From contig JAUWHO010000037.1 in the NCBI GenBank assembly GCA_030605835.1, positions 1 through 56,718 of the forward strand: a stretch of 56,718 bases of DNA, given 5' to 3'. Positions 34,712 through 43,633 of the stretch are shown here, one piece after another. Under the pieces are notes generated by a model that did not search any database, was not told the origin of the DNA, and saw nothing but the letters and a program-made list of their open reading frames with translations. The position numbers and the translations under genes were made by a program. The number at the start of each line of letters is the position of its first letter. Position 1 is the stretch's first letter. This DNA is from Candidatus Zixiibacteriota bacterium (GTDB lineage: Bacteria; Zixibacteria; MSB-5A5; DG-27).

Positions 34712-35739
34712 TTTTGAACCTCCGTCACTTCCCCGATTACAACGGCAAGCTCACCCTTTTCCTGAAGCGATTTGACCAGGCGACGGGTTCTCGTCTGTGG
34801 CACCGATAACAGGAGGCCGCCGGAGGTCTGAGCGTCACACAGTATCAGCATCTCCTCGAAGCTGATGTCAGGAGAATATAGAACCTCCTCTTCCAGGAAC
34901 TTGTAATTGCTCTTGGTGCCACCGGGATAGATATTCTGCTGAGCGAGTTCTCTGGTCCCATCAATTATCGGCACCTGGTCGGCCCAGACTGTGGCACTGA
35001 CCTGGGAGGCGGTTAGCATCTCAGTCAAGTGGCCTAAAAGGCCGTAACCGGTCACATCGGTGGCAGCACTGGGCCGGCTTTTGATCATGATCTCGGAGGC
35101 GTTTTTGTTCAGGTGCTTCATTACCTCGACAACCTTCCCTGTGACCTCCTGAGAAGCTAGCTCCATTTTGATGGCGGTGGTTATGATACCGGTGCCAATC
35201 GGTTTGGTCAGAATCAACCTATCGCCCGCTTTCGCGCCGATATTTTTTATAATCTTCTGAGGATTGACCACGCCGGTTACCATCAGACCGTAAAGAGGTT
35301 CCGGGTTTTTCACAGTATGTCCCCCAATTATCTCCACTCCGGCCTCTTTAGTCTTGTCAGCACCACCTTTAAGAACTAGAGGCAAAGCCTCCCGAGCCTC
35401 GCCCTCCCCCGGAAATCCAACCACGTTCAAGGCCACCAGCGGTTTGCCTCCCATGGCATAAACATCCGAAAGGGCGTTAGCGGCCGCAATGGCTCCATAG
35501 TCGTAAGGGTCGTTCACCACCGGGGGGAAAAAGTCAATGGTCTGCACCAGAGCGATCCTTTTGCTTAACAGATACACCCCGGCATCGTCGGCATACTTGG
35601 TGCCCACTAACACATTGGGATCCTCAATCTCCGGCAGGCCTTCCAGCACCTGGAAGAGTTCCTGTGCCGCAAATTTTGCGGCTCACCCAGCGCCGGAGCA
35701 TAGAGAGGTCATCTTGATCTTTTTCTCTTGCTCGGTCAT
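34663..35739 (-). CDS. selD: selenophosphate synthetase SelD, itself a selenoprotein (UGA = Sec19)
   Basis: SelD makes selenophosphate from selenide and ATP. A naive call would start near 35649, but the frame runs on upstream through one in-frame TGA (35685-35683) to ATG 35739. The N-terminus then reads MTEQEKKIKMTSLCSGAG, Sec, AAKFAAQ. This is the catalytic Cys/Sec position of SelD (family motif GXGC or GXGU followed by K), absent from any shorter version. The rest has GTKYADDAGVY, GGHTVKNPEPLYG and the C-terminal AIR-synthase-like domain with AATDVTGYGLLGH. Full length is 358 aa. Confidence 0.95.
35640..35685 (-). promoter_or_regulatory. selenocysteine UGA codon with downstream hairpins (candidate bSECIS)
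   Basis: The TGA at 35685-35683 is followed directly by a perfect 8-bp palindromic stem (GCCGCAAA with TTTGCGGC, 35682-35666), then by a second stem CTTCCAG/CTGGAAG with loop GTG (35656-35640). Bacterial SECIS elements lie just 3' of the UGA, and the second hairpin is at the usual distance, but a specific match to known SECIS loops is not shown. Confidence 0.55.
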
Positions 35740-35844
35740 TTCTTAAAAGCAACTCTCCTGAGCCAACAGCTGAAATCGCAAGAGGAAACGCCTTGATACA
35801 GGCGTATTCCCGGCTCGCTCTAATTTAGTCCACGTACATCAAAG

Positions 35845-35888
35845 ATGCAAACAAAATGACCGAGTTCCGGAGGGGGAACTCAGTCATT
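35845..35888 (-). terminator. rho-independent terminator after the FecR-domain gene
   Basis: On the minus strand, a 14-bp stem (35888-35875 with 35868-35855, one mismatch) with loop CCCTCC is followed by TTTTGTTTGC. It lies 50 bp after the stop at 35939 and separates that gene from selD-selA. Confidence 0.8.
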
Positions 35889-35938
35889 AGAAATTACGTC
35901 TTCAAAGCTGAGGAAGAAATCAAAAATAGGACCTCGCT

Positions 35939-36790
35939 TTACTCTTCGATTTCTTCCTTTCTCATTCCCTGTTTTTCAGTATCTTTCACATTGCGCAAGA
36001 GCTCGTCCCGCTCCTGGTTCCATTTAACCCAATGGGTCTGTTCATCCTGGTCAGTAGACTTAAACTCCCCGTGATATTTTATCCTCTTGTCAGGTGTGAT
36101 GACTAGCTTCTGCATCTCCCTGACGATCACGGTCCACTGCGCTAGACTGACCTCCTTTGGGGGTGCGACCTCTTTCGGTCCTTCGATCTGCCTGGGAGCC
36201 AGCGATTTCGTTTTCTTCTCTTCTTCCCTTTCAACTTCAGCTGTATCGGGGATATTGGAGACATCGACCCGCCCTCTATAGACCCGCAACTCCGTGGTTT
36301 GGTCCTCCTGGACGTTCATTCTGAATACGGTCCCCCTGACAGAGGCATTGGCAATGGTGGTCCCTACCAAAAGCTCGGAGGTCTCCTCCAGGCTGCCGAT
36401 GTTCGCCCAGAGGTCCCCCTCCTCCAGCTTTAACTCCGTCTCGGCCTTCTTCTCCTGGGTCTCTTCGTAAAGCTTGACAATATCGACGGTGGTCTTGGGA
36501 GCTAGACGGATCAATTCCAACTTGGCCAACTCAATTTCGGCCCTGGTTCGAAGCATCGTCCTGACCCGCTCTCCGCCGACCACCTCGGTGTTGATTTGCG
36601 CTTTTTCCCAATCTAAGTCTCCGATTTTCTGCTTTTTTGCCTCTCCCTCCACAAACGTGAAGAGTCCCTTCTTACTCTCCCTCTCCGAGGTCTGAGATAG
36701 AGCGACGTTTTTAACAACCAAGAAGACTCCCAAAAGAGAGATTGCCACTAGTGGAATGATCGCCCGGGAGAGAACCTTTCTCGTCTTCAT
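35939..36790 (-). CDS. FecR-domain protein, membrane-anchored
   Basis: A 283-residue protein with an N-terminal membrane segment or uncleaved signal (AIIPLVAISLLGVFLVV), then a FecR domain: GEAKKQK, EVVGGERVRTMLRTRAEIEL, and the hallmark ANASVRGTVFRMNVQED, ending in VYRGRVDVS. FecR-type domains occur in anti-sigma regulators and, in FCB-type bacteria, in envelope proteins of unknown role. No sigma factor gene is adjacent, so a regulatory role is not supported. The C-terminal third is charged and probably unstructured. It follows a PorV-like gene by 75 bp and is likely co-transcribed. Confidence 0.85.
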   Translation of the reverse strand: MKTRKVLSRAIIPLVAISLLGVFLVVKNVALSQTSERESKKGLFTFVEGEAKKQKIGDLDWEKAQINTEVVGGERVRTMLRTRAEIELAKLELIRLAPKTTVDIVKLYEETQEKKAETELKLEEGDLWANIGSLEETSELLVGTTIANASVRGTVFRMNVQEDQTTELRVYRGRVDVSNIPDTAEVEREEEKKTKSLAPRQIEGPKEVAPPKEVSLAQWTVIVREMQKLVITPDKRIKYHGEFKSTDQDEQTHWVKWNQERDELLRNVKDTEKQGMRKEEIEE

Positions 36791-36865
36791 AACTTCCTCC
36801 TGAGGGGACCGGTGACCGCAAAAGGTCTCCCGAGGTCCGCAAACCTAAATTGTCGTATTACAACC

Positions 36866-37888
36866 TTAAAAACTACCTGAAAAGGTGATGCGATGAGCAC
36901 CTCCCAAATCAGCAAAGGAGCTATAAGAATAGTCCAATATGAGCTTCTTCCAGTTGTAGCCAAACCCGCCGGAGAGGCCGGCGAAGTTATCCTTGTCGGA
37001 GTCGGTCTTGTAGTTCCGTCCGTTGTAATTCCAACCGAGACGGAGAAAGAAAGGTTGCAGGCGGGTGAACTCCCCCCCCAGGGAGAAATAGAAATCGTTG
37101 TCGAAGGGCTTGTTGGCGTCCACGCACAGCGTAAATGGCAAACCTCGCAGACGATGCGAGAACCCAACTGCGGCCAGGGTCGGCAGACTCTCTTTCTCCT
37201 CCCCCAATGCGCTGAGCTGTGTTCCCAGGTTGGTGATGGCACCGCCGACTTGAGTTCTCCCGTCTTCAAATCTGAAAATGAATCCGGCATCAAAGCCCAA
37301 GCCCGTGGAGGAGTAATCCTGAATGCTTTCATATATGAACTTTACGGTGCCACCTAGAAAGACCCGCCTCGAAAGCCTGTGGGCGTAACTCCCGGCTATC
37401 GCTAAATCGGAGGCTCCAAAGGTGCCGATTTTGTTGCCATCGATGTCGGTTTCGTCGAAGGAACCGTAGTTGAAGTAATTCACCGAAACTCCCCAGATGC
37501 CGTCGCTGCCAAAAGGACGCAGATAGGCCAGAAAACCGGATTGGATATCGGAGAGGTAGTTGTTGTAGCTTACAGTGAAGAGATTCCAGTTTTCTCTCTT
37601 TTCCGGAATTCTCTCTCCTTTCTCGTACTCGTATTCGAACTCGTATTCCTCTAAGGGAAGTTCGCCCAAAAGCTGCGGTAGTCCTCCGGGATTATAGTGC
37701 AGCGCGGTCTCGTCGTCGGCCAGACCAACTCCACTACCCCCCATGGCTTGAGTGCGAGCCCCCACCCATATCTTCAGAAAGGAATAAGCGCTGGTTCCCG
37801 CCTTGTCGTTGGTGCCACCGTAAGAGCTACCAACGGCCAAAAGCACCAGCAGCAGAGGTATCGTCAGATTTGTCAGTTTTGAGGGCAT
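36866..37888 (-). CDS. PorV/PorQ-family outer-membrane beta-barrel protein
   Basis: A 340-residue outer-membrane barrel. The N-terminus after the signal peptide (SKLTNLTIPLLLVLLAVGSSYG) has AYSFLKIWVGARTQAMGGSGVGLADDETALHYNPGGL, the PorV/UPF0164-type opening. The following strands alternate hydrophobic residues and end in an aromatic (ITFSGSF). In Bacteroidota PorV is a shuttle of the type IX secretion system; many FCB relatives carry unassigned paralogues. ATG 37888 is preferred over 37936 because GGGAG lies 6 bp before it and the signal peptide then begins at once. Confidence 0.85.
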   Translation of the reverse strand: MPSKLTNLTIPLLLVLLAVGSSYGGTNDKAGTSAYSFLKIWVGARTQAMGGSGVGLADDETALHYNPGGLPQLLGELPLEEYEFEYEYEKGERIPEKRENWNLFTVSYNNYLSDIQSGFLAYLRPFGSDGIWGVSVNYFNYGSFDETDIDGNKIGTFGASDLAIAGSYAHRLSRRVFLGGTVKFIYESIQDYSSTGLGFDAGFIFRFEDGRTQVGGAITNLGTQLSALGEEKESLPTLAAVGFSHRLRGLPFTLCVDANKPFDNDFYFSLGGEFTRLQPFFLRLGWNYNGRNYKTDSDKDNFAGLSGGFGYNWKKLILDYSYSSFADLGGAHRITFSGSF

Positions 37889-37959
37889 TGTCGTCTCCCA
37901 GTCAAATTTCAACCTTCTCGAATCTACCGAAGACAACCTCAGAAGTCAACATCAATTCC

Positions 37960-37994
37960 CTACCTACTACCTACTACATGCTACCTACTGTTTA
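37960..37994. repeat. heptameric tandem repeat, 4-5 units
   Basis: CTACCTA, CTACCTA, CTACATG, CTACCTA and a degenerate CTGTTTA run in 7-bp register. The last unit overlaps the lptE stop codon (37994-37992). The unit differs from those of the tracts at 7925 and 26733. Confidence 0.75.
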
Positions 37995-38489
37995 CCATCC
38001 CTTGACAGTCCGATCGACGATATCTTCTGCGAGTTTATCCAGGGCTCTCTCTTTGCCCTCCTCCTCGGTCTCCTCGATGGCATCATAGATACCCCATCCT
38101 TCCATATTATCGTCTTCCCAGATGGTCTCGCGCTCCGTCCGCTTTTCAAACCTGAGTGCCACATACACGTAGGTGATATATTCCATGGTATTGCCGGCGC
38201 CGTCGAAGGTGTGGCTCTTTCTCTCGTATCTGGTGACAACCCCATACAGGACTGCATCCGCTCTGCGGGCACTCACAACTTTTAAGGTATTATCAGCAAT
38301 AAAGCTATTTGTTACCTTCTCGGTGAGCTTCTCCTGCAAGTCGTATTCGGTGGTTTGATTCTCGAACAGCGGCACCCCGACAGTTCTAACCCCGGAGAGG
38401 GCCGAGCCAGAGAAAGAATAGACGCCACAGCTAACATAGAAAGTCAGAGCGGAGCCTATCACGAGATATAGAAAGGTTTTCCTAACCAT
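37992..38489 (-). CDS. lptE: LptE-family LPS-assembly lipoprotein
   Basis: A 165-residue lipoprotein with a leader ending in FYVSC, then GVYSFSGSALSGVRTVGVPLFENQT, the usual LptE opening. LptE plugs the LptD barrel that inserts LPS into the outer membrane. It is placed away from the LPS operon. Its start overlaps the hutI stop by 8 bp. It ends within the heptad tract. Confidence 0.82.
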   Translation of the reverse strand: MVRKTFLYLVIGSALTFYVSCGVYSFSGSALSGVRTVGVPLFENQTTEYDLQEKLTEKVTNSFIADNTLKVVSARRADAVLYGVVTRYERKSHTFDGAGNTMEYITYVYVALRFEKRTERETIWEDDNMEGWGIYDAIEETEEEGKERALDKLAEDIVDRTVKGW

Positions 38490-39768
38490 ACACCACCCTG
38501 CCGCGCTTGATGACCGTCTTGACCAGATTCACTCCGTAATGATAAGGAATCTCCTTGTAATTCTCGGTGTCCCAGATCACCAAGTCGGCCAATTTGTTCG
38601 GCTCCAGACTCCCCACCTCTTCACCTCTGTCTGTAGCGTAAGCAGAGTTGATGGTGGCAGCACAAAAACCCTCCGCCGCCGTCATCCGCATCTGGGTGCT
38701 GGCCAAGCTCAAGATCATCTGCATATTCTCGGTCATAGAGCTGCCGGGATTACAATCGGTTGCCAGGGCTATCGGAAGACCGGCTTTTATCATCCTTCGG
38801 GCGGGAGCATATTTGTCATACCCCAAGCTGAAAGTTGTCCCCGGCAAAAGAACTGCAATGACTCCGGCCGCCTTCATCTTATCTATCCCCGTCTCTGAGA
38901 TCGCAACCAGATGGTCGGCGGAGGTGGCCCCCAGCTCGGCGGCTAATTCTGCCCCTCCGAACGGGGAAAGCTCGTCGGCGTGGAGTTTCAATTTCAATCC
39001 ATAAGCTTTGGCGGTTGACAGAATCCTTCTGGATTCCTCAATGTTGAAGACTCCTTCTTCACAGAAAACATCGCAGAACTCAGCCAGATCTCCCTCAGCG
39101 ACCCGGGGAATCATCTCCTCGGTCAATATCCGAATATATTCCTGCCGGTTATCCCGGTATTCATCCGGAACCTCGTGAGCCCCCAGGAAAGTGGGGACCA
39201 AATCGATGGGGTGGTTTTCGTTCAAGTCCTTAATGATCTGGAGAGACCTGACTTCATCTTCCGGGGATAAGCCGTATCCCGATTTGGCCTCTATCGTGGT
39301 CGTTCCGTAGCAAAGCATTCTGTCCAGAACTCGCCGGGCGTTTCTCATCAGTTGGTCATTAGAGGTCTTGCGGAATCTCCGGACGCTGTTGCGAATGCCT
39401 CCGCCACTGGCGGCGATTTCCTGGTAGGATGCACCTTTGACTCTGAGCTCAAATTCTTCCTCCCGCGTAGCTGCGAAAACCGGATGGGTGTGAGGGTCGA
39501 CAAAACCGGGGGTGACAACCTTTCCTTGGGCGTCGATGATTCTGGTGGTCTTGTCGATTATGGCGCTTCTCTCGATCTCCTCCAGAGTCCCCACCGCCAA
39601 AATGCTTGCCCCCAGCGACGCCACCGCGCCATTCTCGATTATCCCCAAGTTGGAGAGATTCTCTCCCGTACGAGGACCAATCTGTTTCTCATCCCTGAGG
39701 GTCAGAAGTTGACCAGCATTACGGATTAGGAGAGTGGCTCGCCTTGCCTTCTTGACCTGGTATCCCAC
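38482..39768 (-). CDS. hutI: imidazolonepropionase
   Basis: HutI hydrolyses imidazolone-5-propionate in histidine degradation. The amidohydrolase metal site is seen as FVDPHTHPVF, with SGYGLSPEDE, GAHEVPDEYR, KLHADELSPFGGAELAAELG and the late metal-ligand Asp in ALATDCNPGSS. Length (428 aa) is normal. No hutH, hutU or hutG is nearby, so the pathway genes must be elsewhere or the enzyme works alone. It is co-directional with lptE and upstream of it. Confidence 0.94.
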   Translation of the reverse strand: MGYQVKKARRATLLIRNAGQLLTLRDEKQIGPRTGENLSNLGIIENGAVASLGASILAVGTLEEIERSAIIDKTTRIIDAQGKVVTPGFVDPHTHPVFAATREEEFELRVKGASYQEIAASGGGIRNSVRRFRKTSNDQLMRNARRVLDRMLCYGTTTIEAKSGYGLSPEDEVRSLQIIKDLNENHPIDLVPTFLGAHEVPDEYRDNRQEYIRILTEEMIPRVAEGDLAEFCDVFCEEGVFNIEESRRILSTAKAYGLKLKLHADELSPFGGAELAAELGATSADHLVAISETGIDKMKAAGVIAVLLPGTTFSLGYDKYAPARRMIKAGLPIALATDCNPGSSMTENMQMILSLASTQMRMTAAEGFCAATINSAYATDRGEEVGSLEPNKLADLVIWDTENYKEIPYHYGVNLVKTVIKRGRVVYG

Positions 39769-39920
39769 GAAGTCTGAACAGAAGAGAGTCGGAGAGGAGT
39801 TATCTCAAGTCTATTTCAATCCGCGCCGCTCCCGCCTTTGCTCCTCTCCAGCCAAAAGCCTCAGCAGTCAAGAAATACTCGTGCAACAACGATAGCGAGT
39901 CTTCCATAATAAAACACTGC

Positions 39921-40009
39921 GGAGAGGCCGGGATTCGAACCCGGGGTCCCGATTTAACGGGACAACTGCTTAGCAGGCAGCTGCCTTAAGCCAACTCGGC
40001 CACCTCTCC
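39921..40009 (-). tRNA. tRNA-Ser (anticodon GCU)
   Basis: Read on the minus strand, the gene begins GGAGAGGTGGCCGAG and ends GGTTCGAATCCC then GGCCTCTCCG. The acceptor stem GGAGAGG/CCTCTCC pairs fully, with discriminator G. The anticodon loop CTGCTAA gives GCT, and a long variable arm (stem TCCCG/CGGGA) marks it as class II tRNA-Ser. The gene is 89 nt without encoded CCA. It is a standard Ser tRNA, not tRNA-Sec. Confidence 0.95.
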
Positions 40010-40477
40010 CGACAGCCTTCCCGAAGGGGAATCTTCGGAATGGGCGAAGATCAAAAGCCAAATCTCCACCTGATTTTCCAAGCTCAGATTACCGTCGGCA
40101 GAACCGAAAGTCAAGAGAAAACCTCCTTCCAAAAGCTCCCACTGTATAGATTTATCGTCCAACTTTGCACGGAAGCAAACATCTTTGCAGGGTATGGCAG
40201 AATATCCTGAATCCTCACCCTTTTCGCTATCAGCGACAGAGCATGGTCTGGTGAAACAACGACCGAGACGGTTGCCTCCCCTGTCACGAGAGCTGAATCA
40301 AACCCCATCAAAAGGCACCACGACGACTAATAGTCAAGCAGTTGTCCAACACTGATAGAAGATTCAGCAGTCACTCGCAGACGCGCGGATAATGAAAACT
40401 GAAAGCAGATTACGGAATCTACAGCTGTTGTGAACTTCAAGCGTTGAGGTCTGTGATTAATCAGAGTTGCGGAAGGA
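40010..40477. other. intergenic region without a supportable gene
   Basis: This 468-bp gap between tRNA-Ser and hprK holds a 6-bp hairpin (CCGAAG/CTTCGG at about 40022-40039) and only short unsupported reading frames. A 66-codon frame at 40111-40311 (minus) has no ribosome-binding site and no recognisable motif. Confidence 0.6.
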
Positions 40478-41524
40478 TTACTCGAAGTCCGCCTCCAAGT
40501 ATTCGGCGGTTCGCTCCTGCCGCTGGATTTCCTCGGTCTGGCGCTCCGCGAATTTCTTGGCGCTCTCCTCCCCATACACCTTGAGCATATGATTCATGGC
40601 GATAACTTCGGAGATAACGGTGATGTTTTTGCCCGGGGAAACCGGAATGGTGACCACCGGAATCTGAACTCCGAGGATGGTGGTATATTTGTCTTCAATC
40701 CCCAGACGCTCGTAATGGGCTTCGTCGCTCCAGCGCTCCAGTCTCACCTCCACCTCGACTCTCTTCTGAAGCCGGATGGCCCGGATTCCGAAGAGCTTCT
40801 CGATGTCAATAATACCGATGCCCCGAACCTCCATGTGGTGCTTCAGAAGTTTGCTGCCACTTCCGACAATCACCCCCGGGCCCCGGCGCACGATTTTAAC
40901 CATATCATCGGCCACCAGACGCTGTCCCCTCTCCACCAGGTCCAGCGCGCACTCACTCTTGCCGATTCCGCTTTTGCCGGTGTACATAAGCCCCACCCCG
41001 CCAACGTCGACCAGGGTTCCGTGGACAATTGTCCAGGGGGCAAAGATGTTGTCCAGATAGGCCGAAAGCCGGTATGACAGTTCGCCGGTGGGAAGCCGAG
41101 AACTGAAGACCGCGGTCGAATGGCCGTCTGCAACCTCCAATACCTCCGCCGGGGGCATCCTTCCCTTGGAAACAAAAATGCAGGGGACATCCCGGCTGAA
41201 GAGGTCATACAGCCTCTGCCGCCTTTGGCTGGGATTCATGTTGTCGAGAAAGGCCAGCTCTTGCTGACCGAAAATCTGAATGCGATTATGAGGGAAGCGC
41301 TCGAAAAAACCGGCCAGCGGGAGCCCCGGACGATTTATCTGATTGGTGGTTATGACCTTCTTCAACCCTCCCCCACCCTTAAGCAGAGATAACTCGAAAT
41401 AGGCGCGGCGCTCGGTGTATAGTCTATCGACTGTTATCCCTTTTGGGGAGTTCCACGCCTCCTCGGAGCCGCTCTCCGGGGAGAGCGCTTGAGAATCTTC
41501 TTTGAAAACGGTAGAATCGTCCAC
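40478..41524 (-). CDS. hprK: HPr kinase/phosphorylase
   Basis: HprK phosphorylates HPr or a related phosphocarrier on serine and reverses it. The Walker A loop GKSGIGKS is at residues 183-190, followed by ADDMVKIVRRG, and the HprK signature (VEVRLERWSD and IGIIDIEKLFG region) is present. The first 30 residues are a non-conserved extension. HPr itself (ptsH) is not in the window. It lies last in rpoN-hpf-hprK, the order used by many Gram-negative bacteria. Confidence 0.94.
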   Translation of the reverse strand: MDDSTVFKEDSQALSPESGSEEAWNSPKGITVDRLYTERRAYFELSLLKGGGGLKKVITTNQINRPGLPLAGFFERFPHNRIQIFGQQELAFLDNMNPSQRRQRLYDLFSRDVPCIFVSKGRMPPAEVLEVADGHSTAVFSSRLPTGELSYRLSAYLDNIFAPWTIVHGTLVDVGGVGLMYTGKSGIGKSECALDLVERGQRLVADDMVKIVRRGPGVIVGSGSKLLKHHMEVRGIGIIDIEKLFGIRAIRLQKRVEVEVRLERWSDEAHYERLGIEDKYTTILGVQIPVVTIPVSPGKNITVISEVIAMNHMLKVYGEESAKKFAERQTEEIQRQERTAEYLEADFE

Positions 41525-41536
41525 TTTAGAGAAATG

Positions 41537-41887
41537 TCACTCCTGCGGGGTTACTCCGGGGCCGTTTATCGTTCTCTTCTCCAGAGAACGCCCCTTGGCT
41601 TTTTTGTCTTGAAGCTTCGCTTTGTACTTCTTCAATCGCCTCTGCATAATATTGGTCACCTTCTCGACGGCGGACACAGGCTCGAACCCATTGCTTCTGG
41701 CTACCAGAACGGTGCCGTAAACCTTAAGGCCCAACTCCGCAGTCAGGCGCGATTTTTCCTGCTCCAGAATGAGATGGGCATCAATTATATTATTGAAATA
41801 ACGTTGTAATTTCGAGACCTCCTCCTCCGCAAAGGCCCTTTCTCTATCGTCCAACTCGAAATGTCTGCTGGTGACTTTGATTTGCAT
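41537..41887 (-). CDS. hpf: ribosome hibernation promoting factor (HPF, short form)
   Basis: A 116-residue HPF/RaiA-like protein that binds the small subunit decoding centre in resting cells. The beta-alpha-beta fold begins MQIKVTSRHFELDDRERAFAEEEVSKL, and the LEQEKSRLTAELGLKV stretch and basic tail are typical. ATG 41887 is chosen since AAGGAG lies 9 bp upstream; earlier in-frame starts (42004) are not homologous. The 251-bp gap to rpoN shows no strong sigma-54 site. Confidence 0.93.
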   Translation of the reverse strand: MQIKVTSRHFELDDRERAFAEEEVSKLQRYFNNIIDAHLILEQEKSRLTAELGLKVYGTVLVARSNGFEPVSAVEKVTNIMQRRLKKYKAKLQDKKAKGRSLEKRTINGPGVTPQE

Positions 41888-42138
41888 GATCTTTTCTCCT
41901 TTTAGGTCAAGGATTCCAGATTGAGTTGGGGAATCGGATTGGAAAACCGATCTCCCTGTAAAATGAGGTTTTGAGTAGGCTGCTTCTTCAGAATTAAGGA
42001 ACATCGGAAAACAAAGAGGTTGGCGACTACGAATTGCGACAAAGCTTCGACAATCACAACGTCTCTATAACCTGAACAACCCCTGGCCGGGGTCCTGATG
42101 ACGACACCATCCCACTGTATATTAGACGTCAAAAGAAA

Positions 42139-43560
42139 CTAATCAGTTCCCGAACCCTGTTCTTTTTCTCGAGGGCCTGGTCGCACCTTCTTCCGGAAAC
42201 GGGCCGGCATGATCTTTAGCTCCTCCCGGTATTTGGTCACTGTCCTCCTGGCGATGGAAAGCCCCTCCTCCTTGAGCAGGTTAGCTATCTCTTGGTCCGA
42301 GAGGGGGCTGCGCAGATCCTCGTTCTTTATGATCCCCTCCAGGCGCCTTTTTATGGCCCTCTTGGTCAACTCCTCTCCGTCATCGGTGGTCATGCCGGAG
42401 TTGAAGAAATACCTGATCTCGAAAACTCCCATCGGAGTTTGAACGTATTTACCGCTGGCAACCCGGGAGATGGTGGCGACATTCATTTCCACCTTCTCGG
42501 CGATACTCTCCATGGTCATGGGCTTGAGGTGCTCCGGACCGCTCTCGAAGAAATCCCCCTGTTGCTCCACAATCGCTTCCATCACCCTGCCCATCGTGGT
42601 GCGACGCTGGTTTATGGCGTTGACCATCCAGCGAGCCTGCTCTAATTTCTCCCGGATATACTTCTTGGTATCCTCCGAGGATTTCCCCTTTCTCAACAGT
42701 TCTCGATAGGCGGTGTTGACCCTCAGGTGGGGGACGTTTCTATCGTTGTGAAAAACGACTAACTCATCCCCGAGCCGCTCAACCGTCAAATCCGGGACGA
42801 TGGGAATCGCAGCCTTGCTGAACCCCCCGTGCGCCGGACGGGGATTGAGTGATCTTATTATCTCCATGGCTTGCTCGACTTTTATAGGGCTGACTCCCAC
42901 GATGTGGGAAAGCTGTTGCTGGCTTTTCTTGTCCAGCTGGCTCAGATGCTCTGCAACTATCCGGTAAGCTAAGCTGCCCTTAAGCCCCCTCTCCTGCAGT
43001 TGAATCAGCAGACACTCCCTCAGATCACGAGCCCCGACGCTTACGGGATCGAATTTCTGGATGACGGCGAGGACCTTCAAAACCTCCTCCTCGGAGGCGT
43101 CCAGAGCCATGGAGATCTCTTTCGCGGGAATGGTCAGAAAGCCGTTCTCGTCAATGTTCCCGATTATATACTCCGCTATCTCTTTTTCCCTTGAGGCGAG
43201 GTGGGAGAGGTTCAGCTGTTCCGACAGGTGTTCATAGAGAGTCTCTTCCACTACCACCGCTTTCTCCGGGAACTCCTCCCGGTCCCGCGGCAGGCGAGAG
43301 TAGTTATATTCGTGATCCTCCCCGAGGTACTCCTGCCAGTCGATCTTGTCAAGTTGGGGATCTTGATTGTCTTCCGACGATTCCGGAGTAGAAGTCTCCG
43401 TCTCCTCGGCAGTGTCGACCTCCTCCAACATCGGGTTGACGGACAGCTCCTGGCGGACTAACTGCTCCAGCCGCAGAATCGGCATCTGCAACATCTTCAG
43501 CGACTGAATCAGTTGCGGGGCAATGGTTTGCCTGAGCCTAAGTTGGAGGTCGAGTTTCAT
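42139..43560 (-). CDS. rpoN: RNA polymerase sigma-54 factor RpoN
   Basis: RpoN directs RNA polymerase to -24/-12 promoters and needs an AAA+ activator. The 473-residue protein has the activator-binding region I (QTIAPQLIQSLKMLQMPILRLEQLV), the core-binding domain, a DNA-binding helix-turn-helix and the RpoN box ARRTVTKYREELKI near the end. It is expected to read the two sigma-54 promoters at 31513 and 32565. No enhancer-binding activator gene is present in this window. Confidence 0.97.
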   Translation of the reverse strand: MKLDLQLRLRQTIAPQLIQSLKMLQMPILRLEQLVRQELSVNPMLEEVDTAEETETSTPESSEDNQDPQLDKIDWQEYLGEDHEYNYSRLPRDREEFPEKAVVVEETLYEHLSEQLNLSHLASREKEIAEYIIGNIDENGFLTIPAKEISMALDASEEEVLKVLAVIQKFDPVSVGARDLRECLLIQLQERGLKGSLAYRIVAEHLSQLDKKSQQQLSHIVGVSPIKVEQAMEIIRSLNPRPAHGGFSKAAIPIVPDLTVERLGDELVVFHNDRNVPHLRVNTAYRELLRKGKSSEDTKKYIREKLEQARWMVNAINQRRTTMGRVMEAIVEQQGDFFESGPEHLKPMTMESIAEKVEMNVATISRVASGKYVQTPMGVFEIRYFFNSGMTTDDGEELTKRAIKRRLEGIIKNEDLRSPLSDQEIANLLKEEGLSIARRTVTKYREELKIMPARFRKKVRPGPREKEQGSGTD

Positions 43561-43633
43561 AAGCCTTCATAAACTTTATCGGCTGTCACCAACCTCAGCT
43601 TGAAGCCGCCGCCGAGCGGTAACCTTCCTCTGT

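Noticed and set aside
39921-40009. tRNA at 39921 as tRNA-Sec, given the nearby selA-selD
   Set aside because: The anticodon is GCU, not UCA, and the acceptor stem is the normal 7 bp.
40111-40311. 66-codon frame between tRNA-Ser and hprK
   Set aside because: No ribosome-binding site, no motif and no operon context.
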